A DNA stretch of 64,000 bases from Odontocerum albicorne (GCA_949825065.1 OX463852.1:14980127-15044126), one strand, 5' to 3'. Positions 1-11,395 are shown, numbered from the stretch's first letter. Notes: generated by a model from the sequence alone, not told the origin. A program made the numbers and translations.

Positions 1-1181
1 ATCTTCCGATATGTGATAGTAATAATTCGGCCTAAGGTGTAGTGTAGCGTTTGTGTGAAGTGTTTATATTCAGCAATAAATTTTAAAAAGACTTCTCAAA
101 GATGATTGTTTTCAAGGGATTTTTAAACTTTAAGATGTATAAAATTTTAACTGAAATGACACCATGATTTCTAGTTTTTTTGTGAATAGTTAATAAACCA
201 TCTGATTTAGGTTCTACGCGATAATTTATAAAATATTTAAAAATATATTAAATTGATATATCTCTCAAAAAAAAAATCTTTCTCACAGATGACTCCTTAC
301 AGTTCATCAACTTAAAACTTGCTTTGTTAAAAGTGATAATAATAATATTATTTTAGATAGTCTACCGAATGGTACAGTGCAATAAATTAACAAGCGATAC
401 CAAAATATAAAAAATATAGTTCATTAAAAGAGGTAAGGAATTTAATATTATTCATAATATAGGGAATATAATATTAATCATAATATCCTCAGTGAGATGC
501 AGGCAAAAGTCTAGTTTATTAGGGACACGACAAATAAAAGTCCAAATTAAATTATCTGTTGTATTTTTCGCAAGTTCTGTATTATTAATAATAAAATTTC
601 TTGTTATGGATAAATAAAATAAAATGAAATAAATAAGTACAAAAATCATTTGTTGTAAAAAAATGGAAAATTATTAGGTTATTTCTATTATCTTTTTTCT
701 ATGTTTTTTATGCTGATTGTAAAAAAATTGCAACGAAACCCAATTAGATACAGTTTTAACAATTATTATTTCGGATTTAGTAATACGGATTTAATAATAC
801 GGTCGTTAGCTTCAAATTACTGTATTTAACAAACAGCTGACGGAAATTCATAAAAAATAATGTATATTAACTACACGAATTCTGTAGAGATTCATTTACA
901 CCTCTTTTCTTTTTCGTTTCTATGGGCTTCTATAATTTAAGAGAGTTAAATTTTGTACCTAGAGGTCACCTAATAAAATAAAATAAAAATTTATTAGTTG
1001 TATTGGTTTTGGATTATAGTTATTTTATTTATTCTGGTCTGCCTGATTTGTAAATTTCTTAACTCTAGTCTGTTTTCATTGTACATAGATGTTATACTGA
1101 TATAAGGTATTCATAAATGTTGAAATATTGCCTACTTCTAAAATATCTACACTTGTTCAAGTGTCGCAAACGGATTGATTT
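1..1181. other. AT-rich intergenic DNA
   Basis: Long A/T runs and scattered AATAAA-like words. No coding frame, RNA gene or repeat is recognisable on either strand. Confidence 0.5.
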
Positions 1182-1384
1182 CAAACTTTGTCTGTTTGTA
1201 TACAAATCCCATTATATCTTTCGAATCTGTTTTATGAATGATGGTCTTTCAAAACATATTCCAAAGTCCAAATTCCAAAGTCCAAACTTTGTCTCTTTGT
1301 ATACAAATCCCATTATATCTTTCGAATCTGTTTTATGAATGATGGTCTTTCAAAACATATTCCAAAGTCCAAATTCCAAAGTCC
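1182..1384. repeat. Tandem duplication, 2 x 101 bp
   Basis: Two nearly identical head-to-tail copies, each running from AAACTTTGTCT through ATACAAATCCC and GATGGTCTTTC to TCCAAAGTCC. The offset is 101 bp and differences between copies are few, so the duplication looks recent. Short open frames across it are not coding. Confidence 0.85.
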
Positions 1385-1544
1385 TCGAAAATCTAAGGAT
1401 CTTTATTATTTGTTGTGTAAAGACAAATATACACTGCAAATTTAATGTACAAAGTCGAAGGGTTTTTAAAATCAAATTCAATTCATTTAAACAATAATAT
1501 TTCGTTATTTGATTAAATAGGGGCACAAAAAAACTATCATCAAA

Positions 1545-1739
1545 ATGGTCTTTATAAAAAGCAGGCCATCACAAGGAACAAAAGGTACAAAGTCAAGAAG
1601 TCAGGATATCGTTTCGTCGGATAGTGGAACTATCAAAGAAAGTCTCCTAAAAAAGTACACCCAGGGGAGGAGCACAGTCCATTTCAAAGAACAGCTACTT
1701 ATTGCCTCGCCGAACACAATCGTAAACCTGAAATTGTGA
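1545..1739 (+). other. Unassigned 64-codon open frame
   Basis: A Lys/Ser/Thr-rich frame starts MVFIKSRPSQGTKGTKSRSQ, and the base composition here is richer in G+C than its surroundings. After the stop at 1737-1739 the same frame continues for about 20 codons. That suggests a decayed coding fragment, perhaps from a transposon or retrocopy. No family is recognised, and no promoter or splice signals define a gene. Confidence 0.2.
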
Positions 1740-2740
1740 AAAAGACTCGGCCATTCGGAGGAGTTTGAGAAAGTGTACGGACCAAAAGGATACACTGTGA
1801 ACTAAGCTATTTCTGTAAGTAGAGGTTTTCCTTTGTCGAGGGAAGTTTTATTAGACTTTTTGTGAGAGTACTGCGAGTTGGAGATCGACATTTCTTTTGA
1901 ATATATGTTTTCTTTGAGTTCACTTGGGTATCCAAATTCCGGAAGACCTCTTTGCATTCGTTGCACTCTTGATATTTTGCTATTTTTGGCTTTGTTAGGT
2001 ATTTTCTTAATCTCAGTAAGTAAATGGTGAACAAAACTTTGCAAAGTTGTCGACATTGAATTCAGTCGAATTCATGTGAAAAAAAAATAAGACAATACAA
2101 CACCTCTATTTTACTTTCAAATGTACATAATAACGTTACCTGTTTTAAAAACAAATTTTCTACAAAAATATAGAGATTTACTTATAAATAAACCCCTCTT
2201 TTTAAACATTAAATAAATGTTTTTGCTTCATTCTGAAGAGTTGGGATCAAAACTCTATGGAGTAAATAAAAGAAGTTGATATCTTTAATATATTTCGAAA
2301 TTTCGATTGAACGTTGAAGTAATTGCTTTTGATATTAGCTGAGTTTGGTAATTTCAATTGAACCTCGATGGGCTTGTGAAATAAGTCGAGTCGATCTTGT
2401 TTTGAAATTTTAATGGAACCAGATATAATTACTTTCTCATAGTTATTTTAATTTTATGATGATAAATAGTTTTTGTTAATTGAAAAAAATCAGGCAAAGG
2501 GATACCAATTTAAACTAAAAAAATAAATTTTGTTCTTCAAATTTTTGCTGTTTTATCGGTTTTGTTCTCAAAATGGTCCACTTTAAATTTCATTGTGATA
2601 ATGCTCGTTGAGCAAAAGCGGTAAAAGGCATAATCCTTATTGAAATAATATTCCTACTAAAACCGTTAGTCGAGATTTTGAAAACCTTCTTTTAATATGC
2701 TAAAAAATATTATTGTTCAAACACAGTTAAAAAAAATTAA

Positions 2741-2908
2741 TTTGACAGTAAGCAATATAATGCTCCAAATAAATTGTTGGAATTTGACAGTAGGTAATAT
2801 AATGCTCCAAATAAATTGTTGGAACTTGACAGTAGGTAATATAATGCTCCAAATAAATTGTTGGAATTTGACAGTAGGTAATATAATGCTCCAAATAAAT
2901 TGTTGGAA
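2741..2908. repeat. Minisatellite, 4 x 42 bp
   Basis: Four consecutive 42-bp units carry TTTGACAGTAGGTAATATAA followed by TGCTCCAAATAAATTGTTGG. Copy 1 differs by AAGC for AGGT and copy 3 by an initial C. The unit is a multiple of three, so frames stay open on both strands, but nothing suggests translation. Confidence 0.92.
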
Positions 2909-3109
2909 TTTTGTCTCACCTTTTTGTAGATCTACCAGTATATATTTCTTATATTTTTATCTCGATATAAACTCAATATAAATTTTTTTTTATCTCGATA
3001 TAAACTTAATATCTTAAATTAATACATAATTATATTTATTTATTTATATGTGAGTCATCTTTTAATTCTTTTGTTATAAAAATTTTCAATAAAAAATATT
3101 TATGCACCC

Positions 3110-3765
3110 TTTAAAACAAAACAAAATTGACATGTACCCACATGTCTTATCATATGTTGTATATCTTATTGTGAACTAAAATACAGTTATTCATAAAAAA
3201 ATTGAGAAAATCAAGTTATGGGAAATAGTTAATTTAGAAAAATATTTGGTCTTAAAAATATAATATATTCCAATAGGAATAACTTATTATCCATTAAATA
3301 TAAACAAAGTTGATATTCACAAATCTTATAATTTAATTATTTTTATTGTGAATGTAAATTACTTTATTTATTACAAAGAGTATAACTTAAGTCATGATTT
3401 TGCAAAAAAAAAAAAGTTTGAATTACAATTATTAATACATGAAATTGTAAATTAATTTAATTGATATGTGTTCTCATATCTTTGATCTTATTGTAAATAA
3501 AATCTTTATTTAAAAAAAAAGAATATAACTCAAGTCATGTGAGATTATTAATTTTGCTGAATATTAGTCGTTTAAAAAATACTTTAATACTAATGTATTC
3601 TATAAATATATAACAAAATTGACATGAACTAACATATCTTAGTGTACTCGTATTTATATTATTATTATGTATCATAATACTTTTATTTCTAAAAAAAGAG
3701 CATCACTTAAAGCATGGGTAATTGTTATTTTCCAAAATATTAAGTGTTAAAATGTCAGTGATAAG
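3110..3765. repeat. Diverged tandem array, about 4 units of 150-185 bp
   Basis: Blocks starting near 3119, 3303, 3445 and 3611 share an ordered set of words: ACAAAATTGACATG, CATATCTTA, a TATTGTGAA-like stretch, a T/A-rich TTTATTT run, AGTATAACTTAAGTCATG and ATTAGTCGTT. The order is kept while sequence and length drift, as expected of an old tandem array. Unit boundaries are approximate. Confidence 0.6.
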
Positions 3766-3834
3766 AAAATTTAATCTTTGTTCATACTTCTCATTTTCCA
3801 TTCCTTTTAATATGAGAAAAATCTTCTTCCCATC

Positions 3835-4030
3835 CAGGCATACTGCAGCGAGTCGTTATGGTGAATTTTAAATTATAGCCTTCTGAGGGCGGTGGGGGCA
3901 GAATGCAATAAGTCTCTTATGAGAGCGATACGTTTTCACGTCCAATTTAACATCTTATCCGCAACGCGTCACTTTTCATGGAGCTACTTATGTACTAGAG
4001 GAATTTACCTTCTGCTCGCTGCTTTGCTCC
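3835..4030. other. Moderately G+C-rich patch, function unknown
   Basis: A patch of higher G+C in AT-rich DNA, with words such as GGGCGGTGGGGGCAG and GCAACGCGTC. No open frame of note and no recognisable RNA or transposon features. Confidence 0.3.
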
Positions 4031-4287
4031 TGATACTTTCGTTACTTTATTACGGAACTTTAAGTTGAGAGATAAGTTGAGAGATTGAGAGATTTTCATG
4101 TGAATTCACGAAAAATATATTAAAAGTAGTGAGTGCTTCTTCTTCACAATGAAAAGTGCAGCAATTTCTTTCACAACATGGCGAAAGTTTCAAGATTAAT
4201 TTTATATTTAATGTAAACAGATTAAGGTGGATGTTTTATTGTGTTGTATTTAAATAAACACTTCATTATTATTACAAATAGTATTAT

Positions 4288-4442
4288 TGTTTTACCCTTT
4301 CGCTATGTGCAGTATAACCGGCTGACTTTATTGCCATGTGCCAATTTCTTCCAGAAAGAAATTAAAGGGCTGTTAACGGAAAATCAGATCAGATTGGAAT
4401 TTTGTTAAGAAGGTCAGCAGCTCGCAAAATCGTGCTGGGCTA
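4288..4442 (-). mobile_element. SINE fragment (tail)
   Basis: Read on the minus strand, this gives AAAATTCCAATCTGATCTG, then CTTTCTGGAAGAAATTG, then GGCAATAAAGTCAGCCGG. These match in order the body and tail of the SINEs at 20.8 and 30.2 kb. The tRNA-like head is absent or too decayed to see. Confidence 0.55.
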
Positions 4443-5094
4443 TATTTCTAAGATTTTCCATTAAATTTTTATGGTTAAAAATTGACATATTTTATTGAAT
4501 GATATTAAAATTTAAAAAATGCGAAAATCTAAGATATCTATCAAATCAAGAAAGTGGACAACTTTTCCATTACCCAGCGAAAAATAAGTAAACTTTTGAT
4601 TTTTTTTTGGAGTTATAGATTTTTCTAAATTTAACGACTGTCACATTGATAAAGAAATAATAATTCATTTTAAATAATTATTAAGAGGAGATTACTGTGG
4701 AAAAAAACGTTTTTTAATATGAACTGAAGCATTAGCTTAGTTACTAACCGAATTGATATTTGCAAAATCTTTTAATAAAACTGCTCTAACAAAATAAGTT
4801 AAATATAAAAAAATATTTAAAGTTAAACCATTATTTGGTCTTGAAATTATTTACACATATCCATTTTATAAATAATAAGGTAAGCTAACTACTTATCCAC
4901 GATTGAAAGTTTGAGAAAACGTTGTCTCGAGTTCAGTTTATGTGCATATAACTGCATTATTTGAAGTTCGTGGAGTTTACGAAATTTATAACACACACGT
5001 GGTCCTTCAGATGATGTTTCTCAAACCTTAATGTTGCATTGACGAAACTATATTTTGAAAAGTTGAAACAACTTTAATTGTGTATATATTTCAT

Positions 5095-5255
5095 TTTATT
5101 TTATTTACACATGACAGGAAATATACACAATTTGCAAAAAAACAACAGGTGATTTAATTTGGACACCAAATTTTAATGGATCTGGGTTTGTTGCCTTTCA
5201 TTTGCCGTGTCACCAGTACGCTTTTGCTTTTGTTTGTATCTCACTGAGAACAGTA
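5095..5255 (-). mobile_element. LINE 3' end fragment, same family as 15.2 kb
   Basis: On the minus strand a coding tail with TGDTANERQ is followed by a short 3' UTR ending in an AATAAAATAAAA-type tail at the left edge. The 15217-15400 segment has the same order of words: CTTTCATTTG, CCAGTA, GGCTTTTGC on the plus strand. Both are probably severely 5'-truncated copies of one non-LTR family. The right edge abuts the Jockey-like element on the plus strand. Confidence 0.5.
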
Positions 5256-5329
5256 TAAGTGAAACTAAGTATAAGTGAGGCAATTTATTAATAATTGAAT
5301 TATCACACCAAGAATTATGATACACGAAG

Positions 5330-6493
5330 ATGAAGAATTCCGCCCTCTCCTGTCCTGGTGTAGCTGCAAACACCAGCACCAGCAACTCCAGTGCGTGGAT
5401 CACTCCACGCAATGGAGTTAAACAATCAACTCCAGTCCCGGCTCAACCGCTACCGAACCAAAACAGATTCGAGGCACTCCCGGAGGTCGGAGATGCCCCT
5501 GGAACACCTGGCTTCCGAGCGCCAGTAAAGAGGATTACCTCGAAGATCCCACCGGTAATCATTACTTTAGGGGACAAAACACATGGCCAGATAATAAATC
5601 TGGCCAAATCTTTTAAAAAGGCGGACATCACGCTCTCCTACAGAGGCAGAGACCGTGCAGCTGTCAACTGCTCAACGTTGGAAGACCACAAAACTCTCGT
5701 GGCTGGCCTGAGAGAGACCCAGGCACCCTTTCACACGTTCACCGCTGAGGTGGAGCGCAGCAAGCGATCCGTCATCAGGGGCCTCCCAGAGCTCCCGGTA
5801 GAGGACATCGCGGCTGATCTAGCCGCCCAAGGATACAAGCCTCTCCGGGTTTTCAGGATGAAGACCAAGGGTGCCCCGCTCTATACGGTACTCTTCCCAA
5901 ATGCCACAAACATTGAGGCTCTCCGGACGGAAGTGACAGTGATTAACTACTGTCGCGTCCGCCTGGAGAAATACAAGAACGGTGGCAGGGTAGGCACCCA
6001 GTGCTACCGCTGTCAAAACTTTGGCCACGCATCGGCGAACTGTAACCACACAGTCCGATGCGTGAAGTGCCTGATGGCGCATGCCACTACCGACTGCCCC
6101 AAGAAAGAGCGGGACACCCCTGCGGCCTGCTGTAACTGCGAGGGTGCTCATCCGGCCAACTATGGTGGTTGCCCCCGCCGCCAACAATACATATCCAGCC
6201 TACATAAGAGACGCAGCGTACCGGCTCCCCGGATGGACCATCGCTCGTGGAGCCAGGTAGCCAGCGGTACTCCAGCCTCACCACCTCACCTACCAGCCTC
6301 TCCTATAGCCCCCCTTTCTACTCAAACACTCCACCCTCCTCCGCCCCCGATTAACACGTTCACAAACGGAGAGAGCGAGTTACTCGCCATCATGCGCCTT
6401 GTCATCGGAGCCCGGAGTAGGCTCGCTTCTTGCACCACTAAGCTCGAGAAGACTATGATCTACCTCGAGATCATTGAGCAGCTCGTAGGATAA
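5330..6493 (+). CDS. Retrotransposon ORF1 (gag-like nucleic-acid-binding protein)
   Basis: An intact 387-residue frame. In non-LTR elements ORF1 protein coats element RNA and helps form the ribonucleoprotein. Residues 1-70 are a low-complexity Ser/Thr/Pro-rich leader. Residues about 74-215 resemble the conserved region that precedes the knuckles in Jockey gag proteins. Three zinc knuckles follow: C225-C228-H233-C238, C244-C247-H251-C256 and C267-C270-H274-C281. A Pro-rich linker (about 295-350) leads to a C-terminal helical stretch. The start at 5330 is the first ATG of the frame. Jockey ORF1 proteins are often longer, so the N-terminus may be shortened. ORF2 begins 5 nt after the stop, an arrangement consistent with reinitiation. 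The uninterrupted frame suggests either recent insertion or chance survival. Confidence 0.88.
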   Translation: MKNSALSCPGVAANTSTSNSSAWITPRNGVKQSTPVPAQPLPNQNRFEALPEVGDAPGTPGFRAPVKRITSKIPPVIITLGDKTHGQIINLAKSFKKADITLSYRGRDRAAVNCSTLEDHKTLVAGLRETQAPFHTFTAEVERSKRSVIRGLPELPVEDIAADLAAQGYKPLRVFRMKTKGAPLYTVLFPNATNIEALRTEVTVINYCRVRLEKYKNGGRVGTQCYRCQNFGHASANCNHTVRCVKCLMAHATTDCPKKERDTPAACCNCEGAHPANYGGCPRRQQYISSLHKRRSVPAPRMDHRSWSQVASGTPASPPHLPASPIAPLSTQTLHPPPPPINTFTNGESELLAIMRLVIGARSRLASCTTKLEKTMIYLEIIEQLVG

Positions 6494-6498
6494 GCGTG

Positions 6499-9172
6499 AT
6501 GACGAGTTTCTCTGGAATGAAAGTGCTCTGCTGGAATGCTTACAGCATGCAGCAGAAGATCGAAGAGCTGATGCTGTTGGTGAACAATTCAGGTATAGAT
6601 ATTGTGATTGTTACGGAAACTTGGTTAAAACTTGTATCTCGTGTGAGAGGCACCGGTGGTTTCACCGTCTATAGATCGGATCGCATTTCCGGTAGAGGTG
6701 GAGGCACCGCGATCCTCATCCGAGACACTATCTATCATACCCAACTCCTCACGCCCGCCCTGACAAACTTGGAGGCTACTGCCATCAGCCTCAAGGTTGA
6801 CAGGGAGACAGTCACAATTGTGGCAGCATATTGTACCGGCTATCGTTCACTTCTGGAAAATGACATAGAGGCAGTGCTGGCCTTGGGGCCCAAGGTCATC
6901 ATGGCCGGGGACTTCAATGCCAAGCACCGTTACTGGAACTGCTTGAGAGCTAACCCGAACGGAACGACGCTGTACAATTATATGGAAAACCACAACTGTC
7001 AAATACTATATCCAAATCAACATACCTGTTTCACCAACCCCCGTAGCCCTTCTACACTGGACATTGCCGTAGTCAAAAACTACCCTAACATCTCTGGCTT
7101 GACTGCTCTAGAAGCTCTCTCGTCAGACCACCTCCCAGTCTACTTCACATTGGGAGTGAGGCCGATTGCTAGCCTCAGGGAGCAGTACGACTACGCCAAT
7201 GCTGACTGGAAGGGTTACAAAGCCTACCTCCACAACCAGCTCTGCCTATCACCAGAAACTCTGGTGAGCCCACAGGACATCGATACCGCGATAGATACCA
7301 TCTCCACCTTCATCCATAATGACCGTGATGAAAATGTTCCCCTCAAAATTGTCACTCCATACAAAATAAATCTTACTCCTCATATCAAACTCCTTATATC
7401 TCTAAAAAACAAACAAAGACAGACCTACAGACGTACACTAGACAAACGTGACAAAACACTTCTAAACGTCCTCCAAGATGAAATCAAAAAAGAAATCCGC
7501 CTACTTAAAAACCAGCTATGGCAGAGAAAATTGGCAGCTCTAGAACCGGGTAACGGTATCAAGTGCTCGTCTCAAAGCATACCACCTCTGCGCACAACCT
7601 CAGGGTTGGCTGTTTCTGGCATTGACAAGGCTAATGCCTTGGCGGACGCTTATGAGAATACGTACTCAATCACTTCCGATCTTGGAAATGTTGATGTCAA
7701 CAAAACTGTCGAGGACACTCTCACCAGCTTTGCTTACTCCCCTACCAACCAAAAGGAGGTGCAACTTTGCACCCCGTCCGAAATTGGTCGTATCCTTGAC
7801 AGACTTAAAACACGAAAAGCACCCGGTCCCGACAATATACACAATAGTCTTCTTAAACAGTTACCACTCAAAGCGAGGATTTTTCTTACTAAAATAATAA
7901 ATGCTTCACTCCTTAATGACTATTTTCCGAGTATTTGGAAAGTAGCCAATATTGTTCCTATTCACAAGCCAAATAAACCTACCGAAAATCCAACTAGCTA
8001 CAGGTCCATCAGCCTTCTTCCAGGTCTTGGCAAGATTCTTGAGAGAGTGGTTGCCTCAAGGTTAGTTCCATCACGAATCCAATAATACATTCCCTCATGA
8101 GCAATTTGGATTTAGAACAAGACACAACACGGTCCAGCAACTTACCCGTGTCGTGGAAGACGTGTCGATGGGCTTCAATAGGAACAGAAGTACTGGCATG
8201 GTACTGCTGGACCTCGAGAAGGCTTTTGATACTGTCTGGCACGATGGCCTTCTTCACAAACTTCTCCTCACTGGCACTCCACTCTATCTCGTGAAACTAC
8301 TTCAATCCTACCTTTCCAATAGAAGTTTCACAGTCACCACTCATCATTCTACGTCATCCGCCAGGCCCATCCCTATGGGTGTCCCCCAAGGCAGTATACT
8401 TGGACCATGTCTATTTAATATTTACACACACGACATTCCTACTCCCCCAAACTGTAAACTCGCACTATTTGCTGACGATGCGGCATGCTACGCATCGTCA
8501 CTCAAGGTGGATCGAGCTGGTCGCCGTCTTTAGATTGCTCTTGAGATCCTTGAGAAATACTACCAGGACTGGAGGCTCAAAATCAATGACGCCAAAACTG
8601 AGGCCATCATGTTCTCCCGAAAAATCAAGGAAAGAGTGCCGTCGATGCCCTTATTCATCGGTGGTTGCCTGGTTGAGTGGCAGGACGTGGTTAAATATCT
8701 CGGCCTGCACCTTGACCGGCGACTGACGTGGAAAACCCATTTGAATACCATCAGACAGAAGGGTCACAAGGGCATAGGGGCTATCAGTTCGATATTTCAT
8801 CGACGCAGCTTCCTTTCACCCAAAAATAAGCTCCTCCTCTATAAAACCCTTATTCGTCCTATCTTGACCTATGCTGCACTCGTTTGGGGTAGTGTGAGCA
8901 ATACGGATCACCTGAAACTCCAGAGAGTGCAGAACAAGGCATTCAAGATATCTTTTAACACCCATCCCAGAACAAATCTTACCCGACTTCACGCTGAACA
9001 GCGAGAAGAAACCCTACAACACCACATCCTCGCTTGGACCGTGAAGTTCTATAAAAGCCAACAAAATCACAGAAATCCCTTAGTCGCTGCCCTGGGGGCT
9101 TACGAGAGTAAATCCGACCTACCCTTCCGTTATAAGCACAAGCTCCCGAAGCATTATCTGTTGCCTGACTAG
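6499..9172 (+). pseudogene. Retrotransposon ORF2 (endonuclease / reverse transcriptase), frameshifted
   Basis: This would nick target DNA and reverse-transcribe element RNA. I place the start at ATG 6499; residue numbers follow from it. The endonuclease domain has VLCWN at 9-13, catalytic Glu in VTETW (E40), GDFNA with D138 and N140, and SSDHLP with D210-H211. The RT domain shows KAPGPD, SYRSISLLP, QFGFR, LLDLEKAFDTV, GVPQGSILGP, the catalytic LFADDA (8465-8482) and VKYLGLHLD. The C-terminal part has LIRPILTYAALVWG and ends KHYLLPD. The first frame stops at 8085. The conserved reading resumes one frame over, before the QFGFR motif (about 8105), so a small indel lies near 8068-8085. A TAG at 8531-8533 interrupts the second frame. 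The intact length would be near 890 residues, normal for Jockey ORF2. Confidence 0.9.
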
Positions 9173-9516
9173 TCCACCTACAGTATTAGCTGGGACGACC
9201 AAGGTCTGAGTGAATGTGATGGAATACAAGTGGCCTGAACGAGTTGACTTGTTTTTGCTGAATAATTAGTGTAAGAATTGTTATCTAGTTATAAGTAGTA
9301 TGTAGGTGTTAATTATTTCTAAGATCTCATATATTAAGATTGAATAAATAAAATAAAATGATATGTAGGAAAATAAGTTTAAATAAGTTCATAAATTATA
9401 ACATATAATTAAGATTAGTTAAGTAATAAATTTGTATATAGGTATAGCCTTGACAAATGTTTGTATAGTAATTTACTTGTTTAATAAAAAAAATAAAAAA
9501 AAGAATCAAGCAAAAA
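9173..9516 (+). other. 3' UTR and A-rich tail of the Jockey-type element
   Basis: A noncoding stretch with AATAAATAAAATAAAA near 9343-9358 and a terminal AATAAAAAAAATAAAAAAAA run at 9483-9503. An A-rich 3' end is typical of target-primed reverse transcription. A second A run at 9510-9520 makes the exact boundary uncertain. Confidence 0.6.
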
Positions 9517-9886
9517 AAAAATAATTCTTAATTTTCAACAAATAATGATCTTTTTTTCATTGCAAAATGTTTTGTGAGTTACTTGATGGAGTTCCATTTT
9601 ATTGATAACTCTTTGAATGGTGATTCATGCCAATTAGAATAATACAAATAAATTAATTAAGGAGCTTTTTTTTAATTTTACTATTATCAAATTGTCTTTT
9701 TTCATAGCTTTTAAAATATAACCTTCATATCAAAAACATTATTAAAAATATATATAAATAAACGCACTGCATCAAATTTTTCCATTCGCCATTTTTGAGG
9801 TGCTCGTTGTAAATGGGTAAAAATAGAGTAAAAGTAAAATATTATTTTAAGTAAAGGCATTAACATTGTAGAGGTTTAAAGACATT

Positions 9887-10077
9887 GTGATTTATTTTAT
9901 CAAACACTATTTGCTCCACTTTTTGTAACGGTATAACCCTACCGCTTTCAAGGCTTTCACCTCATCATCAGGGGAGCACAAACAAAACTCCCCTGATGAT
10001 GAGGTGAAAGCCTTGAAACCTGTAGGGTTATACCGTTACAAAAAGTGGAATAAACAGTGTTTGATAAAACAAATTAC
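9887..10077. mobile_element. Foldback/MITE-like hairpin, 90-bp arms
   Basis: Left arm 9887-9976 and right arm 9988-10077 are near-perfect reverse complements around an 11-nt loop. Arm landmarks, outside to inside, are TTTTATCAAACACT, CCACTTTTTGTAACGG, TATAACCCTAC, AAGGCTTTCACCTC and ATCATCAGGGGAG. The segment at 61594-61702 has the same outer words in the same order but lacks the inner part. No transposase frame lies inside. Confidence 0.85.
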
Positions 10078-10914
10078 AAAAATAAAAGTATAATGAATAT
10101 TTTTTTATTGAAATTGATGCATTTTCTTTTTAATTAACACTATGAGTGGAACAAGCAAAGCAAAATTTTATTACTATCGGAAATATCAATTTCTTCGTGT
10201 AAAATGTTGTTTTACATGATGTTCCTACAAAACAGAAGTAAAAAAAAATTCCTTGGTACGTATTTAAAAAAAATGTAAAAACGTTATAAATATGATTTTT
10301 GGCTATCACATCTTCAGAAGAAGCCCGTTGGGTCAAATTCAATGGCTGGAATTAAATTAATAAAGTTAAGAATCTAGTTTTGATTTGAGTTAACTATAAA
10401 ATACACGATTATCTGCAAAACTAAGAACTGATACTTTTTCCGATTTTTAATAGGTCTTTTATATTTTCATGTTAGAAATAATTGTGCAAAGTTAATTGAT
10501 ATTTCATATCAGTTGGTTGATGATTGCGATTTAAAAAATATTTTCCTTCGAAATGTCCGATCGATTTTGAACCAATTAATTGCTATAGGCAATTCCAAAA
10601 AACACCTTAGTTTTGCTGTAATTTTCTCTTATTTAGAAATCATAGTGTTAAGCAAAATGGTATGTTATATCAGGTGCTTGCGATGTCAAAACATATTATC
10701 GTTCAAAATATTTCTACGAGTACAAGCAATTCAAAAATAAATTCTTATTTATTTCGTATTGTATAGATTGAGGTTAACATTGTGAAATATCACGTTCATT
10801 GATATATTTTATTTCCTATTTATGGATTGAGAATCCTTGACGACGATAACCCATGAAAGTTATACGTTAAGAATAAAACTAGGAATAATCAAATTTATCG
10901 CTGGATCAGAGAGA

Positions 10915-11005
10915 TTAATGCGGCCTGCGCGCCTCTATGGGCCCGTGGGGACTGCCTTTGAGGGACGACCCATGGAGGAATATTGCATTGGGCCATACCA
11001 TCAAT
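10915..11005. other. Short G+C-rich patch, function unknown
   Basis: About 90 bp of high G+C (GCGGCCTGCGCGCC, GGGCCCGTGGGG) within AT-rich DNA. A 76-codon frame on the plus strand (10837-11067) crosses it but resembles no known family. It could be a transposon fragment. Confidence 0.25.
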
Positions 11006-11151
11006 TTATGTTCGAAAACTTTAAATATTTTATTTACCGGCTTATCCCGAGGCAGAATATATTTTAATCCTTTCTACGTTGAAATAGTTCAGGGGAAGAT
11101 ATGACAGTTTTTTATTCTATGCATTTAGATAATTTATTATTAATACGAATG

Positions 11152-11395
11152 CTATGTGTCATACATATATGCACAACATCCCGCCATTTCCCTATCGGGG
11201 TAGGCAGATAGCACAGAGTGGCAGACCTGACCATATTGACACACATTCAGATATGTTTTCCCCGGTCCATCTTTTCCACGTATGTTAAACCTTGTACTTC
11301 TGACTTGTATATTCGCTTGGTCATTCGATCTCTCCATACGTCCAAACCATCTCAAAGCTACTTTCTTCATCTTACTTAGAAACATTTATTTTATA
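11152..11395 (-). mobile_element. LINE-G 3' tail copy
   Basis: The minus-strand frame has KKVALRWFGRMERSNDQ, and 60 residues later HSVLSAYPDREMAG, the C-terminal signature of this family. The 3' end is at the left, where the sequence runs into the ATATGTATG-type tail. It is truncated at its 5' side near 11395. This is one of the better-preserved copies of the family, which recurs at many sites between 25 and 63 kb. Confidence 0.7.

Larger units (their letters stand above)
5256..9516 (+). mobile_element. Jockey-type non-LTR retrotransposon, nearly full length
   Basis: A gag-like ORF1 with three CCHC-type zinc knuckles is followed after 5 nt by an ORF2 with apurinic endonuclease and reverse transcriptase domains, a 340-nt 3' UTR and an A-rich tail (TTGTTTAATAAAAAAAATAA near 9479). 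There is no RNase H domain after the RT, which fits the Jockey clade. The coding part is far richer in G+C than the flanks. The 3' end is clear. The 5' end and a target-site duplication could not be fixed by eye, so the left coordinate is a guess just after the neighbouring LINE fragment. ORF2 carries one frameshift and one stop, so this copy cannot move on its own. Confidence 0.88.

Noticed and set aside
2697..2981. Repeat-containing 94-residue protein
   Set aside because: The frame is open only because the minisatellite unit is 42 bp. There is no promoter and it is open on both strands.
5819..6187. Minus-strand frame inside ORF1
   Set aside because: It is a shadow of the G+C-rich ORF1 coding sequence.
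9988..10060. Hammerhead ribozyme in the hairpin element
   Set aside because: CTGATGA and a later GAAAC are present as in hammerhead cores, but the flanking bases do not form convincing stems I and III, and stem II has mismatches. The words are better explained as part of the long palindrome.
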